DNA of 64,000 bases from Mycobacterium sp. ITM-2016-00318 (GCF_002968285.2 NZ_CP134400.1:2914001-2978000), one strand, 5' to 3'; shown: positions 12,181-21,766, numbered from the stretch's first letter. The notes: generated by a model from the letters alone, not told the origin. A program made the numbers and translations.

Positions 12181-13222
12181 GGGTCCGATGCCGCATGGCG
12201 CCGACGAGGTCCTCGACGAGGTCTTCGAGAGCCACCATCGCCGCGACATCGCCGTCGTCGCCGGTGACGAGCGCGAGGTGGCTGTTGCTGCGGCGCAGCC
12301 GGGAGAGCGCATCGGGCAGCGGCGCGGACGCGGCGACCTCCGGCAGCGGCCGGATCATCGAGAGGTCGATCACCGCGTCCGTGTCATCGACCAGCCTGAG
12401 CACGTCCTTGATGTGGATGTAGCCGATGAACCGTCCGCTGCCGTTGGTGATCGGAAAACGCGAGTAGCCGCTTTCGTCGAGCGCCTGCTGGATCGCGCGC
12501 AGCGTCGGGCCGGTGTCGTCGCCTGCCGCGGACACCGCATGCACCTCGCGCAGCGGTATGGCCACATCGGCGACGACCCGGGTGCGGATCTGCAGCGCCC
12601 GCGACAACCGGTTGTGCTCCTCGGGGTCGAGCAACCCCTCGGACAGGGACTCGGCGATCATCTCGGACAGCTCGACCGACGAAACCGTGTTCTCCAGTTC
12701 GGGTTTGGCCTTGATCCCGACGGTGCGAAGCGCCATGTGCGCGCACCAGTCGTAGACCGCGATGACCGGCCGGGCCATGCGGACCCACGCCAGATACGGC
12801 GGAACGAGCAGCATGGCCGCCGATTCCGGCCCGGCGATCGCGATGTTCTTCGGCACCATCTCGCCCAGCAACACGTGCAGCACCACCACGATCGTGATGG
12901 CGATGACGAACGACACCGTGTGCAGGAGCGCATCCGGCACGCCGACGAGTTCGAACGGTTTCTCCAGCAGGTGCGCCACCGCGGGTTCGCCTACCCGGCC
13001 GAGAAGGATCGAACAGATGGTGATGCCCAGCTGCGCACCCGCCAGCATCACCGAAAGGTTCTGACCCGCGCGGATCACCGTGACCGCGCGGCGCTTGCCC
13101 TGCTCGGCGAGTGCCTCGAGGCGGTCGCGACGCGCCGAGATCAAAGCGAACTCCGCACCGACGAAGAACGCGTTCGCCGCGAGCAGCAGCACGGTGAGCA
13201 GCACTCCGAAGATGTCACCCAT
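12170..13222 (-). CDS. CNNM/CBS-domain membrane protein (Rv1841c type)
   Basis: 350 aa. A DUF21/CNNM transmembrane domain (about residues 1-190, with three or four helices and the signature FVGAEFALISARRDRLEAL) is followed by a CBS pair (about 210-340, e.g. GRFIGYIHIKDVLRLVD). It lacks the extra C-terminal CorC/HlyC domain of its upstream neighbour. CNNM/CorC relatives export Mg2+ or affect divalent metal resistance. The start codon overlaps the stop of the upstream paralogue (TGATG), so the two are translated together and may form a heterodimer. Confidence 0.88.
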   Translation of the reverse strand: MGDIFGVLLTVLLLAANAFFVGAEFALISARRDRLEALAEQGKRRAVTVIRAGQNLSVMLAGAQLGITICSILLGRVGEPAVAHLLEKPFELVGVPDALLHTVSFVIAITIVVVLHVLLGEMVPKNIAIAGPESAAMLLVPPYLAWVRMARPVIAVYDWCAHMALRTVGIKAKPELENTVSSVELSEMIAESLSEGLLDPEEHNRLSRALQIRTRVVADVAIPLREVHAVSAAGDDTGPTLRAIQQALDESGYSRFPITNGSGRFIGYIHIKDVLRLVDDTDAVIDLSMIRPLPEVAASAPLPDALSRLRRSNSHLALVTGDDGDVAAMVALEDLVEDLVGAMRHRTHGG

Positions 13223-14595
13223 CAGCGCTCACCCGTCGGGTCTTCGGACTCGCCGCGGCGGCCGAGCTTCGTCAGTTCCAGCAGGTCGATGCGACGTCCG
13301 TCCATCCGCACGACCGCGGCCAACCAGCGCACCGGATCGTCGATGGGGCCGTCGGGGTCGAACGCGGTCAGCTCGACCGCCTCACCGGGCTTCGGAATAT
13401 GCCCCAGCTCCTGCATCACCAGGCCACCGATGGTCTCGTATTCGCCTTCCGGCGCCCGGAAGCCGGCATGCTCGGCGACTTCGTCGATGCGCAACAGCCC
13501 CGATACGCGCCAGCTGTCGCGGCTCATCCGCAACACGTCGGGTGTGACGTCGTCGTGCTCGTCACGAACGTCGCCGACGATCTCCTCGATCAGGTCTTCC
13601 ATCGTCACCATGCCCGCGGTGCCGCCGTACTCGTCGGCGACCAGCACGGTCTGCAGCGAGCTGGCCCGCACCTGCGCCATCACATCGTCGCCGTCGAGGG
13701 TCGACGGAACGACGGGCACCCCCGACGCCAGCCCGGCCAGCGTCGTGCGCCGCCGCTCGTCGGACGCGACGTCGAAGATCTGCTTGACGTGCACCAGGCC
13801 GACGGTCTCGTCGAGGTCGCCTCGCACGATCGGGAAGCGTGAGTAGCCGGTCTCCATGGCCATCACCACCAGGTCGGCGACATTCTGGTCGGCCTGCAGG
13901 ACCTCGATCTTGGAGCGCGGCGTCATCAGCTCCTCGGCCGTTCGCGAGCCGAATTGAAGCGACCGGTCGACCAGCGCGGCCGTGGTCGGGTCGAGTGCCC
14001 CCCGGCGCGCGGAGTTGCGGACCAGTGAACCGAGCTCCTGAGGCGAGCGTGCCGACCGCAGCTCCTCGGCGGGCTCGATGCCGAGTCTGCGGAGGATCCA
14101 GTTCGCGGTGCCGTTCGTCAATCTGATCAGCGGCGTGAAGAACATCGAGAACAGCACCTGGGGGCCTGCCACCATGCGGGCCGTTTCCAGCGGTTTGGCC
14201 ACCGCGAGGTACTGCGCGACCAGTTCGCCGAAGACCATCGACACTGAGGTCGCGATCAGCAGCGAAAGCCCGAGGGCCAGCCCTCCCGCGATGCTCTCGG
14301 TCAACGACAGCGCCGCGAACACGGGCTCCAACAGCCGCGCGATCAGCGGCTCGGCGAGGTAGCCGGTGATCAGTGTGGTCAGCGAGATGCCGACCTGCGC
14401 TCCGGAGAGCTGGAAAGACAGCGTCTTGTGGGCGCGCTGCACCATATGGTCGCGCCGCCCGCCGGTGCGGGCGTTGGCGTCGACGGTGCTGCGCTCAAGG
14501 GCGGTCAGCGAGAACTCCGCCGCGACGAACACCGCCGTCCCCATCGTGAGGACGATGAAGGCCAGCAGGGCCAGCACGGTGTAGATGGGGCTCAT
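13222..14595 (-). CDS. CNNM/CorC-type membrane protein with CBS pair and CorC_HlyC domain (Rv1842c type)
   Basis: 457 aa. The DUF21 membrane domain (about 1-200) contains [24 protein letters not shown] pair spans about 215-345, with [20 protein letters not shown] at its end, and a CorC_HlyC domain occupies about 365-440. It is the full-length partner of the shorter downstream paralogue. A role in Mg2+ or other divalent cation homeostasis is inferred from the family. A roughly 180-nt leader with strong potential hairpins precedes the gene. Confidence 0.9.
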   Translation of the reverse strand: MSPIYTVLALLAFIVLTMGTAVFVAAEFSLTALERSTVDANARTGGRRDHMVQRAHKTLSFQLSGAQVGISLTTLITGYLAEPLIARLLEPVFAALSLTESIAGGLALGLSLLIATSVSMVFGELVAQYLAVAKPLETARMVAGPQVLFSMFFTPLIRLTNGTANWILRRLGIEPAEELRSARSPQELGSLVRNSARRGALDPTTAALVDRSLQFGSRTAEELMTPRSKIEVLQADQNVADLVVMAMETGYSRFPIVRGDLDETVGLVHVKQIFDVASDERRRTTLAGLASGVPVVPSTLDGDDVMAQVRASSLQTVLVADEYGGTAGMVTMEDLIEEIVGDVRDEHDDVTPDVLRMSRDSWRVSGLLRIDEVAEHAGFRAPEGEYETIGGLVMQELGHIPKPGEAVELTAFDPDGPIDDPVRWLAAVVRMDGRRIDLLELTKLGRRGESEDPTGER

Positions 14596-14787
14596 CGCGT
14601 TGTCTCTAGGTGGTCGCCGGACCGCGAGCCCGGCCGACTAGAAGAGGGTTCGGCGTCGGACTCGACTTCAGTCACCTTTCCCGGCATCCCCGGGGCCGAC
14701 CCCCCGGCCCGGAAGCTCGAGGCCTCAACGGGTGCCTGCGGCACGCAGTTGCCTTTCTGTGAGGGGCGTGGTCAAACCCTCATGCTA
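14596..14787 (-). promoter_or_regulatory. Promoter and structured 5' leader of the CNNM operon (candidate cis-regulatory RNA)
   Basis: On the minus strand a TAGCAT -10 candidate (14782-14787) would start a leader of about 180 nt ahead of the ATG at 14595. Within it, CCTCA (forward 14723-14727) pairs with TGAGG (14760-14764), enclosing a perfect GTGCC-TGC-GGCAC hairpin (14732-14744). A second GC-rich GGGCCG/CGGCCC stem lies around 14685-14710. I do not recognise it as a named riboswitch. Divalent-cation sensing would fit the genes behind it. A terminator for guaB1 is the alternative for part of it. Confidence 0.4.
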
Positions 14788-14811
14788 GCCGGTCGGACCG
14801 GATGGCCTGGG

Positions 14812-16329
<1,518 letters not shown>

Positions 16330-16342
16330 GTTGGTGGGGCGC

Positions 16343-16777
16343 TCAGGTCGGCATTCCCTGCACGAGTTCGATGCGGGTCCCGTCCGGGTCCTTTACGACA
16401 ACCAGTTTGATCGTGTCGACCAGGGTGGTCCGGGTCTCCTCGATGACGGTGCCACCCAGCGAGACGAGACGAGCCGTGGCCTCGTCAAGATCGTCCACCT
16501 GGAATGCGAGATGGGTGAGCCCGATCTGATTGCGATACCTCGAGGCCTCGCCGCGCACGCCGGGGCGCCGCCACGCGAGCAGTTCCAGACGCGTGCGGTC
16601 CTTCACGATGAACTGGGCGAGCATGTCGACCGGCGGTGTCACTTCGGCGAGCTCAGCGACCTCATCCTTGGACGGGATTTGCTCCTGTACCTCGAAGCCG
16701 AGTCCGTCGACGTAGAACCGCAATGACTTCTCAATGTTCGATACGCACAGCCCGACGTGCGAGATCCGCGTCGCCAC
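16343..16777 (-). CDS. Glyoxalase/VOC-family metalloenzyme
   Basis: 144 aa, one vicinal-oxygen-chelate domain made of two beta-alpha-beta3 modules. Metal-ligand positions are visible: His near the N-terminus (RISHVGLCVSN), an acidic residue in the first module, His in IGLTHLAFQVDDLD and Glu in GTRIELVQG. That pattern fits lactoylglutathione lyase or methylmalonyl-CoA epimerase-like enzymes; the substrate is not determined. The GTG start shares a base with the gnd stop (TAGTG), so it is coupled to 6-phosphogluconate dehydrogenase. This might point to removal of a reactive aldehyde or by-product of sugar phosphate metabolism (inference). Confidence 0.8.
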   Translation of the reverse strand: MATRISHVGLCVSNIEKSLRFYVDGLGFEVQEQIPSKDEVAELAEVTPPVDMLAQFIVKDRTRLELLAWRRPGVRGEASRYRNQIGLTHLAFQVDDLDEATARLVSLGGTVIEETRTTLVDTIKLVVVKDPDGTRIELVQGMPT

Positions 16778-18243
16778 TAGGCGGGCACTTCACTCCGGTC
16801 GCCGCTCCACAGCGTGTGGAACCGCTTGGCATGGTCGTCGTCGATGCGGCCGTAGGTGTGCGCACCGAAGAAGTCACGCAGACCCTGCGTCAGCGCGGCG
16901 GGCAGGCGCTCGGTGCGCAGCGCGTCGTAGTAGGACAGCGCAGAGCTGAAACCGGGGATGGGGATGCCGAGCCTGGTGGCCGTGACCACGACGCGGCGCC
17001 AACTGTCGATCGACGCCTCGATGGCCTCGCGGAAGTAAGGAGCGACGATCAGCGTGGCGAGGTCGGGCTCGTCGTCGAACGCCTCCTTGAGCCGGTTGAG
17101 GAACTTCGCGCGGATGATGCACCCGCCGCGCCAAATGGTCGCCATGTCACCTGGCGTGATGTCCCAGTCGTACTCGTCGCTGCCCGCCTGGATCTGGTTG
17201 AAGCCCTGCGCGTAGGCGATGATCTTCGACGCATACAGTGCCTTGCTGACATCGTCGGTGAACTGCGCTGCGTCGCCGGGCTTCTCGCCGAGCCCACCCG
17301 ATGCCAACCCAGTGGTGGCCTTGCGCTGGGCGACAGATCCGGACAGCGCGCGCGCGAACACGGCTTCGGCGATGCCGGTGACGGGGACGCCCAGGTCAAG
17401 CGCCGACTTGACCGTCCAGCGACCGGTGCCCTTCTGCTCGGCCTCGTCGAGGATCACGTCCACCAACGGCTCACCGGTCTTCGCGTCGGTCTGACGCAGC
17501 ACCTCCGCGGTGATCTCGATGAGGAAGCTGTCGAGGTCGCCCTTGTTCCACTCGGCGAAGATGTCCGCGATCTCGGGGGCGGTCTTGCCGAGACCGTCGC
17601 GCAGCAGCTGGTAGGCCTCGCCGATGAGCTGCATGTCGGAGTATTCGATGCCGTTGTGCACCATCTTCACGAAATGCCCTGCGCCGTCGGGGCCGATATG
17701 GGTGCAGCACGGCACACCGTCGACGTGGGCGGAGATCTCCTCGAGCAGCGGGCCGAGCGACTTGTACGACTCGACGGGCCCGCCGGGCATGATCGACGGA
17801 CCTTTCAGCGCGCCTTCCTCACCACCGGAGATACCCGCCCCGACGAAGTGCAGGCCGCGTTCACGCATCGCCTTCTCGCGCCGAATGGTGTCGGTATACA
17901 GGGCGTTGCCGCCGTCGATGATGATGTCGCCCTCTTCCATCGCATCGGCGAGCTCGTTGATCACGGCGTCGGTCGGGTCGCCCGCCTTGACCATGATCAG
18001 TACACGGCGGGGCTTCTCCAGTGCGGCAAGGAATTCCGGGATGGTCTCGCTGCGCACGAAATTGCCCTCGGACCCGTGCTCGCCGAGCAGCGCATCGGTC
18101 TTGGCGACCGAACGGTTGTGCAGTGCGACGGTGTAGCCGTGGTGGGCGAAGTTGCGCGCGATGTTGGACCCCATGACGGCAAGACCGGTCACGCCGATCT
18201 GGGCGGTGCCGGAGGACTGGGAGGACTGAGCGGATTCAGACAA
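16777..18243 (-). CDS. gnd1: 6-phosphogluconate dehydrogenase (decarboxylating)
   Basis: 488 aa, the long NADP-type form. The Rossmann motif GVTGLAVMGSNIARNFA lies near residue 17, and the catalytic region GHFVKMVHNGIEYSDMQLIG contains the Lys and Asn used for oxidation and decarboxylation. GISGGEEGALKGPSIMPGG binds the substrate phosphate. The C-terminal tail (GRIDDDHAKRFHTLW) reaches into the partner subunit in the family dimer. It yields ribulose 5-phosphate and NADPH in the pentose phosphate pathway. It corresponds to Rv1844c. Confidence 0.97.
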   Translation of the reverse strand: MSESAQSSQSSGTAQIGVTGLAVMGSNIARNFAHHGYTVALHNRSVAKTDALLGEHGSEGNFVRSETIPEFLAALEKPRRVLIMVKAGDPTDAVINELADAMEEGDIIIDGGNALYTDTIRREKAMRERGLHFVGAGISGGEEGALKGPSIMPGGPVESYKSLGPLLEEISAHVDGVPCCTHIGPDGAGHFVKMVHNGIEYSDMQLIGEAYQLLRDGLGKTAPEIADIFAEWNKGDLDSFLIEITAEVLRQTDAKTGEPLVDVILDEAEQKGTGRWTVKSALDLGVPVTGIAEAVFARALSGSVAQRKATTGLASGGLGEKPGDAAQFTDDVSKALYASKIIAYAQGFNQIQAGSDEYDWDITPGDMATIWRGGCIIRAKFLNRLKEAFDDEPDLATLIVAPYFREAIEASIDSWRRVVVTATRLGIPIPGFSSALSYYDALRTERLPAALTQGLRDFFGAHTYGRIDDDHAKRFHTLWSGDRSEVPA

Positions 18244-18298
18244 GTGAATGCAGCCTTTCGTTGTTTTGTTGTCGCACCGAGAGTTTCGACAGATTCGT

Positions 18299-19240
18299 CT
18301 ACGCGATGAAGAGCCGGTGGAGTTCGGTCAGCCACGGCACCGCGAGCGCGACGGTGGGAACCATGAGCACGGCCGCGGCGGCCAGGTACGCGGTCATCGC
18401 CAGCACAAGGCTGTTGCCGCGACCGGCGAGACGGCGCACGCGCAGAACCGTGGTCGGTCCGCCGGCGGCCAGCGCGCCCGCGGGAGTCCGGCCTGCGGCA
18501 CAAGCGACAAGGGCACGAGCCAGGGGAGTGGGGCCGGTCGCCCGCACCGCGGCGTCGTCGGCGAGCAGCTCGATGAGCACCCGGACCGCGTCCAGCGCGC
18601 TCGCGCTTCGGACGAAGCGGGGGAAGGCCGCGTGCACGGCGGTGAACATCTCGAGCACCAGATCGTGGCGGGCCCGCAGGTGTGCGCGCTCGTGGGACAG
18701 GATCGCCGTGACCTCCCTGCCCTCCAACGTCGTCAGCGTGCCCTCGCTGACCACGACGCGACTGCGCACGCCGGGCAGGCAGTAGGCCAGCGGCTGAGGC
18801 ACATCGAGGACGCGCAGCCCATCCCCGGCTCGCGCGTGGGCCCACTTCTGCGACTTGCCGACGAGGTCGACGACCATCCGGTGATGTGCCCGGCGGCGGC
18901 GCGTCGCGATCGCGACCTGCACGACGGAGATCACGAGCCTGGCGCCGATGAGCAGCGTCAACGCGAACACCAGGACGTAGGCGACCCACAACGGCCAGCC
19001 GAGGACCTCGATTTCGCTGGTGATCGTGGCGGTCGGTCGACCGTCCGGGCCGGGGACGAACAGCCGGCTCGCGATCGCGATGCCGGCGCTGAACGCCGAA
19101 AGGACGGCGGCCAGCGCGATGGACTGCCACAGCACGATCGAGGCGCGGGGCGCCCGCATCGTCCACGTCGCGCGGGCCAGCAGTGCCGGAACCGGTCCGA
19201 CCAGCAGAAGCGCCACGAGAGTGAAGGCCAGGGCTGACAC
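18299..19240 (-). CDS. M56 family membrane zinc peptidase (BlaR-like, Rv1845c)
   Basis: 313 aa from a GTG at 19240. Four or five membrane helices are visible (for example residues 1-25, 35-60, 80-105 and the C-terminal 280-305). The zinc motif HExxH is seen as ILSHERAHLRARHD, with a downstream acidic ligand in ELLADDAAV. It lacks the extracellular penicillin-binding sensor domain of staphylococcal BlaR1, so the inducing signal is unknown. In the Bla/Mec system such peptidases trigger removal of the BlaI repressor, which is encoded immediately upstream here. Confidence 0.9.
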   Translation of the reverse strand: MSALAFTLVALLLVGPVPALLARATWTMRAPRASIVLWQSIALAAVLSAFSAGIAIASRLFVPGPDGRPTATITSEIEVLGWPLWVAYVLVFALTLLIGARLVISVVQVAIATRRRRAHHRMVVDLVGKSQKWAHARAGDGLRVLDVPQPLAYCLPGVRSRVVVSEGTLTTLEGREVTAILSHERAHLRARHDLVLEMFTAVHAAFPRFVRSASALDAVRVLIELLADDAAVRATGPTPLARALVACAAGRTPAGALAAGGPTTVLRVRRLAGRGNSLVLAMTAYLAAAAVLMVPTVALAVPWLTELHRLFIA

Positions 19241-19254
19241 CCTGTCAGTCTCCC

Positions 19255-19695
19255 CTAGGGAGAGCCCGGACCGCCACTGGTTGGGGGCATTTCGCCTGCT
19301 GTCCTGCTCCTCGCGTGCGCAGCGTTGGTTTCCAACTCCGCCAGCGCACGTCGAAGTGCGGCCGCCTCGCCTGCGCCGACGCGCTCGACGAAGTGCACAA
19401 GCGCGGCTTCCCGGCTGCCGGGGCCCGCTTGGTCGAGTGCGTCGACCATCAGTCCCGCGACCAGCTCGTCGCGACCGTGCGTCGGTGCGTAGCGGTGGGC
19501 CCGGTCGTCGCGATGCTGCACGACGAGGTTTTTCTTGGCCAGCCGCTGGAGCACGGTCATGATCGTGGTGTAAGCCAGGTCGCGCTGAGCCGAAAGGGCT
19601 TCGTGGACCTGGCGCACAGTCTGAGGCTCGCGGGTTGACCACAGGTGGTCCATCACCGCGCGTTCAAGGTCCCCTAGACGCGTCAACTTGGCCAT
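19255..19695 (-). CDS. blaI: BlaI/MecI-family transcriptional repressor (Rv1846c)
   Basis: 146 aa from the ATG at 19695 (preceded by GGAG). Earlier in-frame starts add a tail absent from the family. The winged helix covers residues 1-75 (LGDLERAVMDHLWSTREPQT and YTTIMTVLQRLAKKNLV), and a C-terminal dimerisation helix follows. In M. tuberculosis BlaI (Rv1846c) represses blaC and its own operon with blaR and is lifted by beta-lactams. A palindrome 36-66 bases upstream is the likely autoregulatory operator. Confidence 0.93.
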   Translation of the reverse strand: MAKLTRLGDLERAVMDHLWSTREPQTVRQVHEALSAQRDLAYTTIMTVLQRLAKKNLVVQHRDDRAHRYAPTHGRDELVAGLMVDALDQAGPGSREAALVHFVERVGAGEAAALRRALAELETNAAHARSRTAGEMPPTSGGPGSP

Positions 19696-19730
19696 TTTTC
19701 GTTCATCTCCACAACAGCGATTCACTAAGG

Positions 19731-19761
19731 GTACTACGGCGTTACTACGGTGCGTCGTAAC
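19731..19761. promoter_or_regulatory. Candidate BlaI operator
   Basis: GTTACTACG-gtg-CGTCGTAAC (19741-19761) is a 21-bp inverted repeat with one mismatch. It is preceded by another half-site GTACTACGG (19731-19739). Repeated TACTAC half-sites upstream of blaI fit BlaI autoregulation. The binding claim is inference from position and symmetry. Confidence 0.6.
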
Positions 19762-19833
19762 CAAGCCGGAACCTCCGTTTCACGATTTCAGCATGGCGCA
19801 TTCACGCCGCTCATCGGCCTCTGCATACGTCCT

Positions 19834-19849
19834 TGTGACTCCGGTCACA
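19834..19849. promoter_or_regulatory. Candidate Crp (cAMP receptor protein) site
   Basis: TGTGAC-tccg-GTCACA is a perfect inverted repeat and matches TGTGA-N6-TCACA at all ten specified bases. It lies 79 bases before the ATG of the FhuF-like gene and 139 bases from the divergent blaI start, so either unit could be controlled. Confidence 0.55.
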
Positions 19850-19877
19850 GGTTCTGGCCGCGTCGCTCCCCAATGAC

Positions 19878-19896
19878 TATAGTAAGCCTAACCTAA
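19878..19896. promoter_or_regulatory. Candidate IdeR (iron) box
   Basis: The 19-mer ending AGCCTAACCTAA agrees with TTAGGTTAGGCTAACCTAA at about 14 of 19 positions, with one arm intact. It sits 16 bases before the ATG of the FhuF-like gene, where an iron-loaded IdeR would block transcription. Inference from motif and gene function. Confidence 0.65.
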
Positions 19897-19912
19897 GTTA
19901 TTGGGAGGTGTC

Positions 19913-20743
19913 ATGACTATAGTGGCGGACGACCCGCTGATCGCGGGCATGGCGATCGCACGGGAGCTGCCGTTGCACGAATCCAGCCGGCGTCTGCGCG
20001 AGCTGTATCCCGAATGCCCTCGGGTCTATGGCGTCGCGGTGATGTCCGATCTGACTCGGCGGCGATGGTGGCCCCTGAAGGAGGCGCTCAGCACGGACCG
20101 GTTGGCCGGGATGTTCAGCATGGGCGCACTCGAGATGGACAGCCCGGTAGCCGCCGCCCAGCAGCTCGCGGCCACCCTCGCCCATGTCGTCATCGGCCGC
20201 GTGATCCCGCTGCTGGTCCTCGAGGGCAGGGCGTGGGACACCGGCATGGAAAACCTCTGGGTCCATGTCGATTCGGAGGGTGTGATCGATTGGGTCGGTG
20301 TGGTCGATCCGACACTGCGAGCGCTGCCCGACGACGTGTTTTTCCGCGCACGTGAGGAGCAGAGAGGCGGAAGCGCACGTGAGGAGCAGGTGGGCCCAAG
20401 CGCACGTGAGGAGCGGACCGCCGCTTTCGCGAGGGACGGGATGGTTCGCCTACCGAGCGAGGCCGCGCTGACCACCTGGGTCGCCCATCGGAGCCACCGG
20501 GCGCTGCAGCCGCTGTTCGGAAAGATCCACGATGTCAGTGGGGGCGCCATTTCGATGGCGTCGATGTGGCACATCGTCGGGGCGGCCGTCGTCGGCGCCG
20601 CGACGCACGTTCCGCTGCTCGCCGGGTCCAGCGAGTTGACGAGCATGCGCCGCGGGCAGGCCGTGCTCGACGCGTTGGTGAGCTTCGGGCTGCCGGTACG
20701 GGGCGGCTCTCGGCTGGGCCAGGGGAAGGGCTTGCTTAATTAG
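19913..20743 (+). CDS. FhuF-like iron-reductase family protein lacking the C-terminal Fe-S cysteines
   Basis: 276 aa from the ATG at 19913 (GGGAGG at 19903-19908). The overall pattern (MGALEMDSPVAAAQQLAATL, GRVIPLLVLEGRAWDTGMEN, HVDSEGVIDWVGVVD, MWHIVGAAVVGAATHVPL) resembles mycobacterial proteins annotated as ferric-siderophore reductases. The usual FhuF C-terminal CC...C..C cluster is absent, so a [2Fe-2S] reductase activity cannot be assumed. An IdeR-like and a Crp-like box precede it. Oddity: residues about 145-168 contain three copies of an AREEQ/AREER motif encoded by a 27-bp tandem repeat. It has no counterpart between blaI and Rv1847 in M. tuberculosis, so it is an accessory insertion. 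Confidence 0.6.
   Translation: MTIVADDPLIAGMAIARELPLHESSRRLRELYPECPRVYGVAVMSDLTRRRWWPLKEALSTDRLAGMFSMGALEMDSPVAAAQQLAATLAHVVIGRVIPLLVLEGRAWDTGMENLWVHVDSEGVIDWVGVVDPTLRALPDDVFFRAREEQRGGSAREEQVGPSAREERTAAFARDGMVRLPSEAALTTWVAHRSHRALQPLFGKIHDVSGGAISMASMWHIVGAAVVGAATHVPLLAGSSELTSMRRGQAVLDALVSFGLPVRGGSRLGQGKGLLN
20347..20414 (+). repeat. In-frame 27-bp tandem repeat (2.5 copies) in the FhuF-like gene
   Basis: CGCACGTGAGGAGC begins at 20347, 20374 and 20401, exactly 27 bases apart. It encodes AREEQ-RGGS, AREEQ-VGPS and AREER in a linker. Confidence 0.9.
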
Positions 20744-20758
20744 GCAAGCCTTGCCTAT
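20729..20758. promoter_or_regulatory. IdeR-like palindrome and overlapping hairpin at the end of the FhuF-like gene
   Basis: TTAGGCAAGCCTTGCCTAT (20740-20758) overlaps the TAG stop and matches the degenerate IdeR pattern TWAGGTWAGSCTWACCTWA at about 16 of 19 positions. The overlapping pair GGCTTGC (20729-20735) and GCAAGCC (20744-20750) can form a 7-bp hairpin. It may be a protein site, a terminator, or both. No iron gene starts just downstream. Confidence 0.45.
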
Positions 20759-20821
20759 TCTGACTAACAGTTGGGCCGAGTAGGAGTCCTGAGGGCTGCA
20801 GAGACCCCCGGTCCACCTCCA

Positions 20822-20856
20822 GGGCGGGTCCCGTGCCATCGGTGCGGGGCCCGCCC
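20822..20856. terminator. Probable bidirectional terminator between convergent genes
   Basis: GGGCGGGTCCCG (20822-20833) pairs with CGGGGCCCGCCC (20845-20856) with one mismatch. It lies between the FhuF-like gene (plus) and the rhodanese gene (minus). Mycobacterial terminators often lack a T tract, as here. Confidence 0.6.
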
Positions 20857-20873
20857 GCTGCGTTCAAGCGTCT

Positions 20874-21251
20874 CTAGGCCTTCTCGACCTTGCCGCCGCT
20901 GTCCGCCCAGTCGTTGAAGCCACCGAGGTTGTAGACCTCGTCGTAGCCCATCTCCTTGAGCGCGTGGCCCGACAACGCCGCTCGCCCGCCCGAAGCGCAG
21001 TACACGACGACGGGCCTGTCCTTGGCGAAGTTCTCGTCGTAGTACGGCGTATCGGGGTCGGCACGAAACTCCACCATTCCGCGCGGGATGTGAACGGCGC
21101 CCGCGATCTTGCCGCTCTGCGCGACTTCGGCGGCGTCCCGCACGTCGACGACCAGAGCACCGTTGGAGATCTTCTGCCGCGCTTCCTCCACCGTGATCCT
21201 CGGCACGACGGCGTTGGCGGCAGCCACCAGGTCCTTGACACTTTTGCCCAT
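20874..21251 (-). CDS. Rhodanese-like sulfurtransferase
   Basis: 125 aa, single rhodanese domain. The active-site loop CASGGRAALSG carries the catalytic cysteine, and the CH2A/CH2B surroundings VVDVRDAAEVAQSGKIAGA and NLGGFNDWADSGG are typical. It would carry sulfane sulfur (thiosulfate or a persulfide) to an acceptor such as cyanide or a thiol. Small and cytoplasmic, with no signal peptide. The ATG at 21251 was chosen to fit the family; the ribosome-binding site is weak. It is transcribed divergently from the thioesterase gene. Confidence 0.88.
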   Translation of the reverse strand: MGKSVKDLVAAANAVVPRITVEEARQKISNGALVVDVRDAAEVAQSGKIAGAVHIPRGMVEFRADPDTPYYDENFAKDRPVVVYCASGGRAALSGHALKEMGYDEVYNLGGFNDWADSGGKVEKA

Positions 21252-21327
21252 GTAGCGACGGTAACGCGAGGCCCACGCGGCGCGTCGGGACTTCGCCGTG
21301 TAGACACTCCTTGTGTCATCTGTGCCC

Positions 21328-21717
21328 ATGGAGGATCTCGGTAAGGGATTCGACAGCGAACTCGGTCTCAAGTACATCGACGTCACTCCCGACGGCGGAC
21401 GCGCCGAGCTGGTGATCCACGACAAGCTGCTGCAGCCGTGGGGGATCGTGCACGGCGGTGTGTACTGCTCGATCATCGAGAGCCTCGCCAGCGTGTCGGG
21501 TGCCGTCTGGTTCGCCGAAAAGAGAGAGGGCGGCACCGTCGTCGGCGTCAACAACAACACCGACTTCCTGCGCGCGATCTCCTCGGGCACCGTGACTGCC
21601 GTGTCGACGCCGATCCACCGCGGTCGGCGCCAACAGCTCTGGCTGATCGAGGTCACCGACAACGAGGGCCGCATGGTGGCGCGCGGACAGGTGCGGCTGC
21701 AGAACATTCAGGAATAG
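21328..21717 (+). CDS. PaaI-type hotdog thioesterase (Rv1847)
   Basis: 129 aa from the ATG at 21328; a GTG at 21313 is also possible because neither has a strong ribosome-binding site. The hotdog core with [20 protein letters not shown] and [19 protein letters not shown] carries the HGG helix motif and the Asn/Asp catalytic region of acyl-CoA thioesterases. [20 protein letters not shown] matches mycobacterial Rv1847. The natural substrate is unknown, with aryl- or acyl-CoA likely. It directly precedes the urease operon, but 49 bases separate them. Confidence 0.88.
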   Translation: MEDLGKGFDSELGLKYIDVTPDGGRAELVIHDKLLQPWGIVHGGVYCSIIESLASVSGAVWFAEKREGGTVVGVNNNTDFLRAISSGTVTAVSTPIHRGRRQQLWLIEVTDNEGRMVARGQVRLQNIQE

Positions 21718-21766
21718 CGCGCATCGAGCGCTGCGGACACGCGCCACCCGTGGCAGCATCCCCGCT

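Noticed and set aside
12179..13846. A 555-codon plus-strand open frame across two CNNM genes
   Set aside because: Same artefact; it crosses two conserved minus-strand genes and shows no domain.
20347..20414. CRISPR-like or regulatory repeats
   Set aside because: The period is exactly 27 bases in frame within a coding region, so it is a coding tandem repeat.
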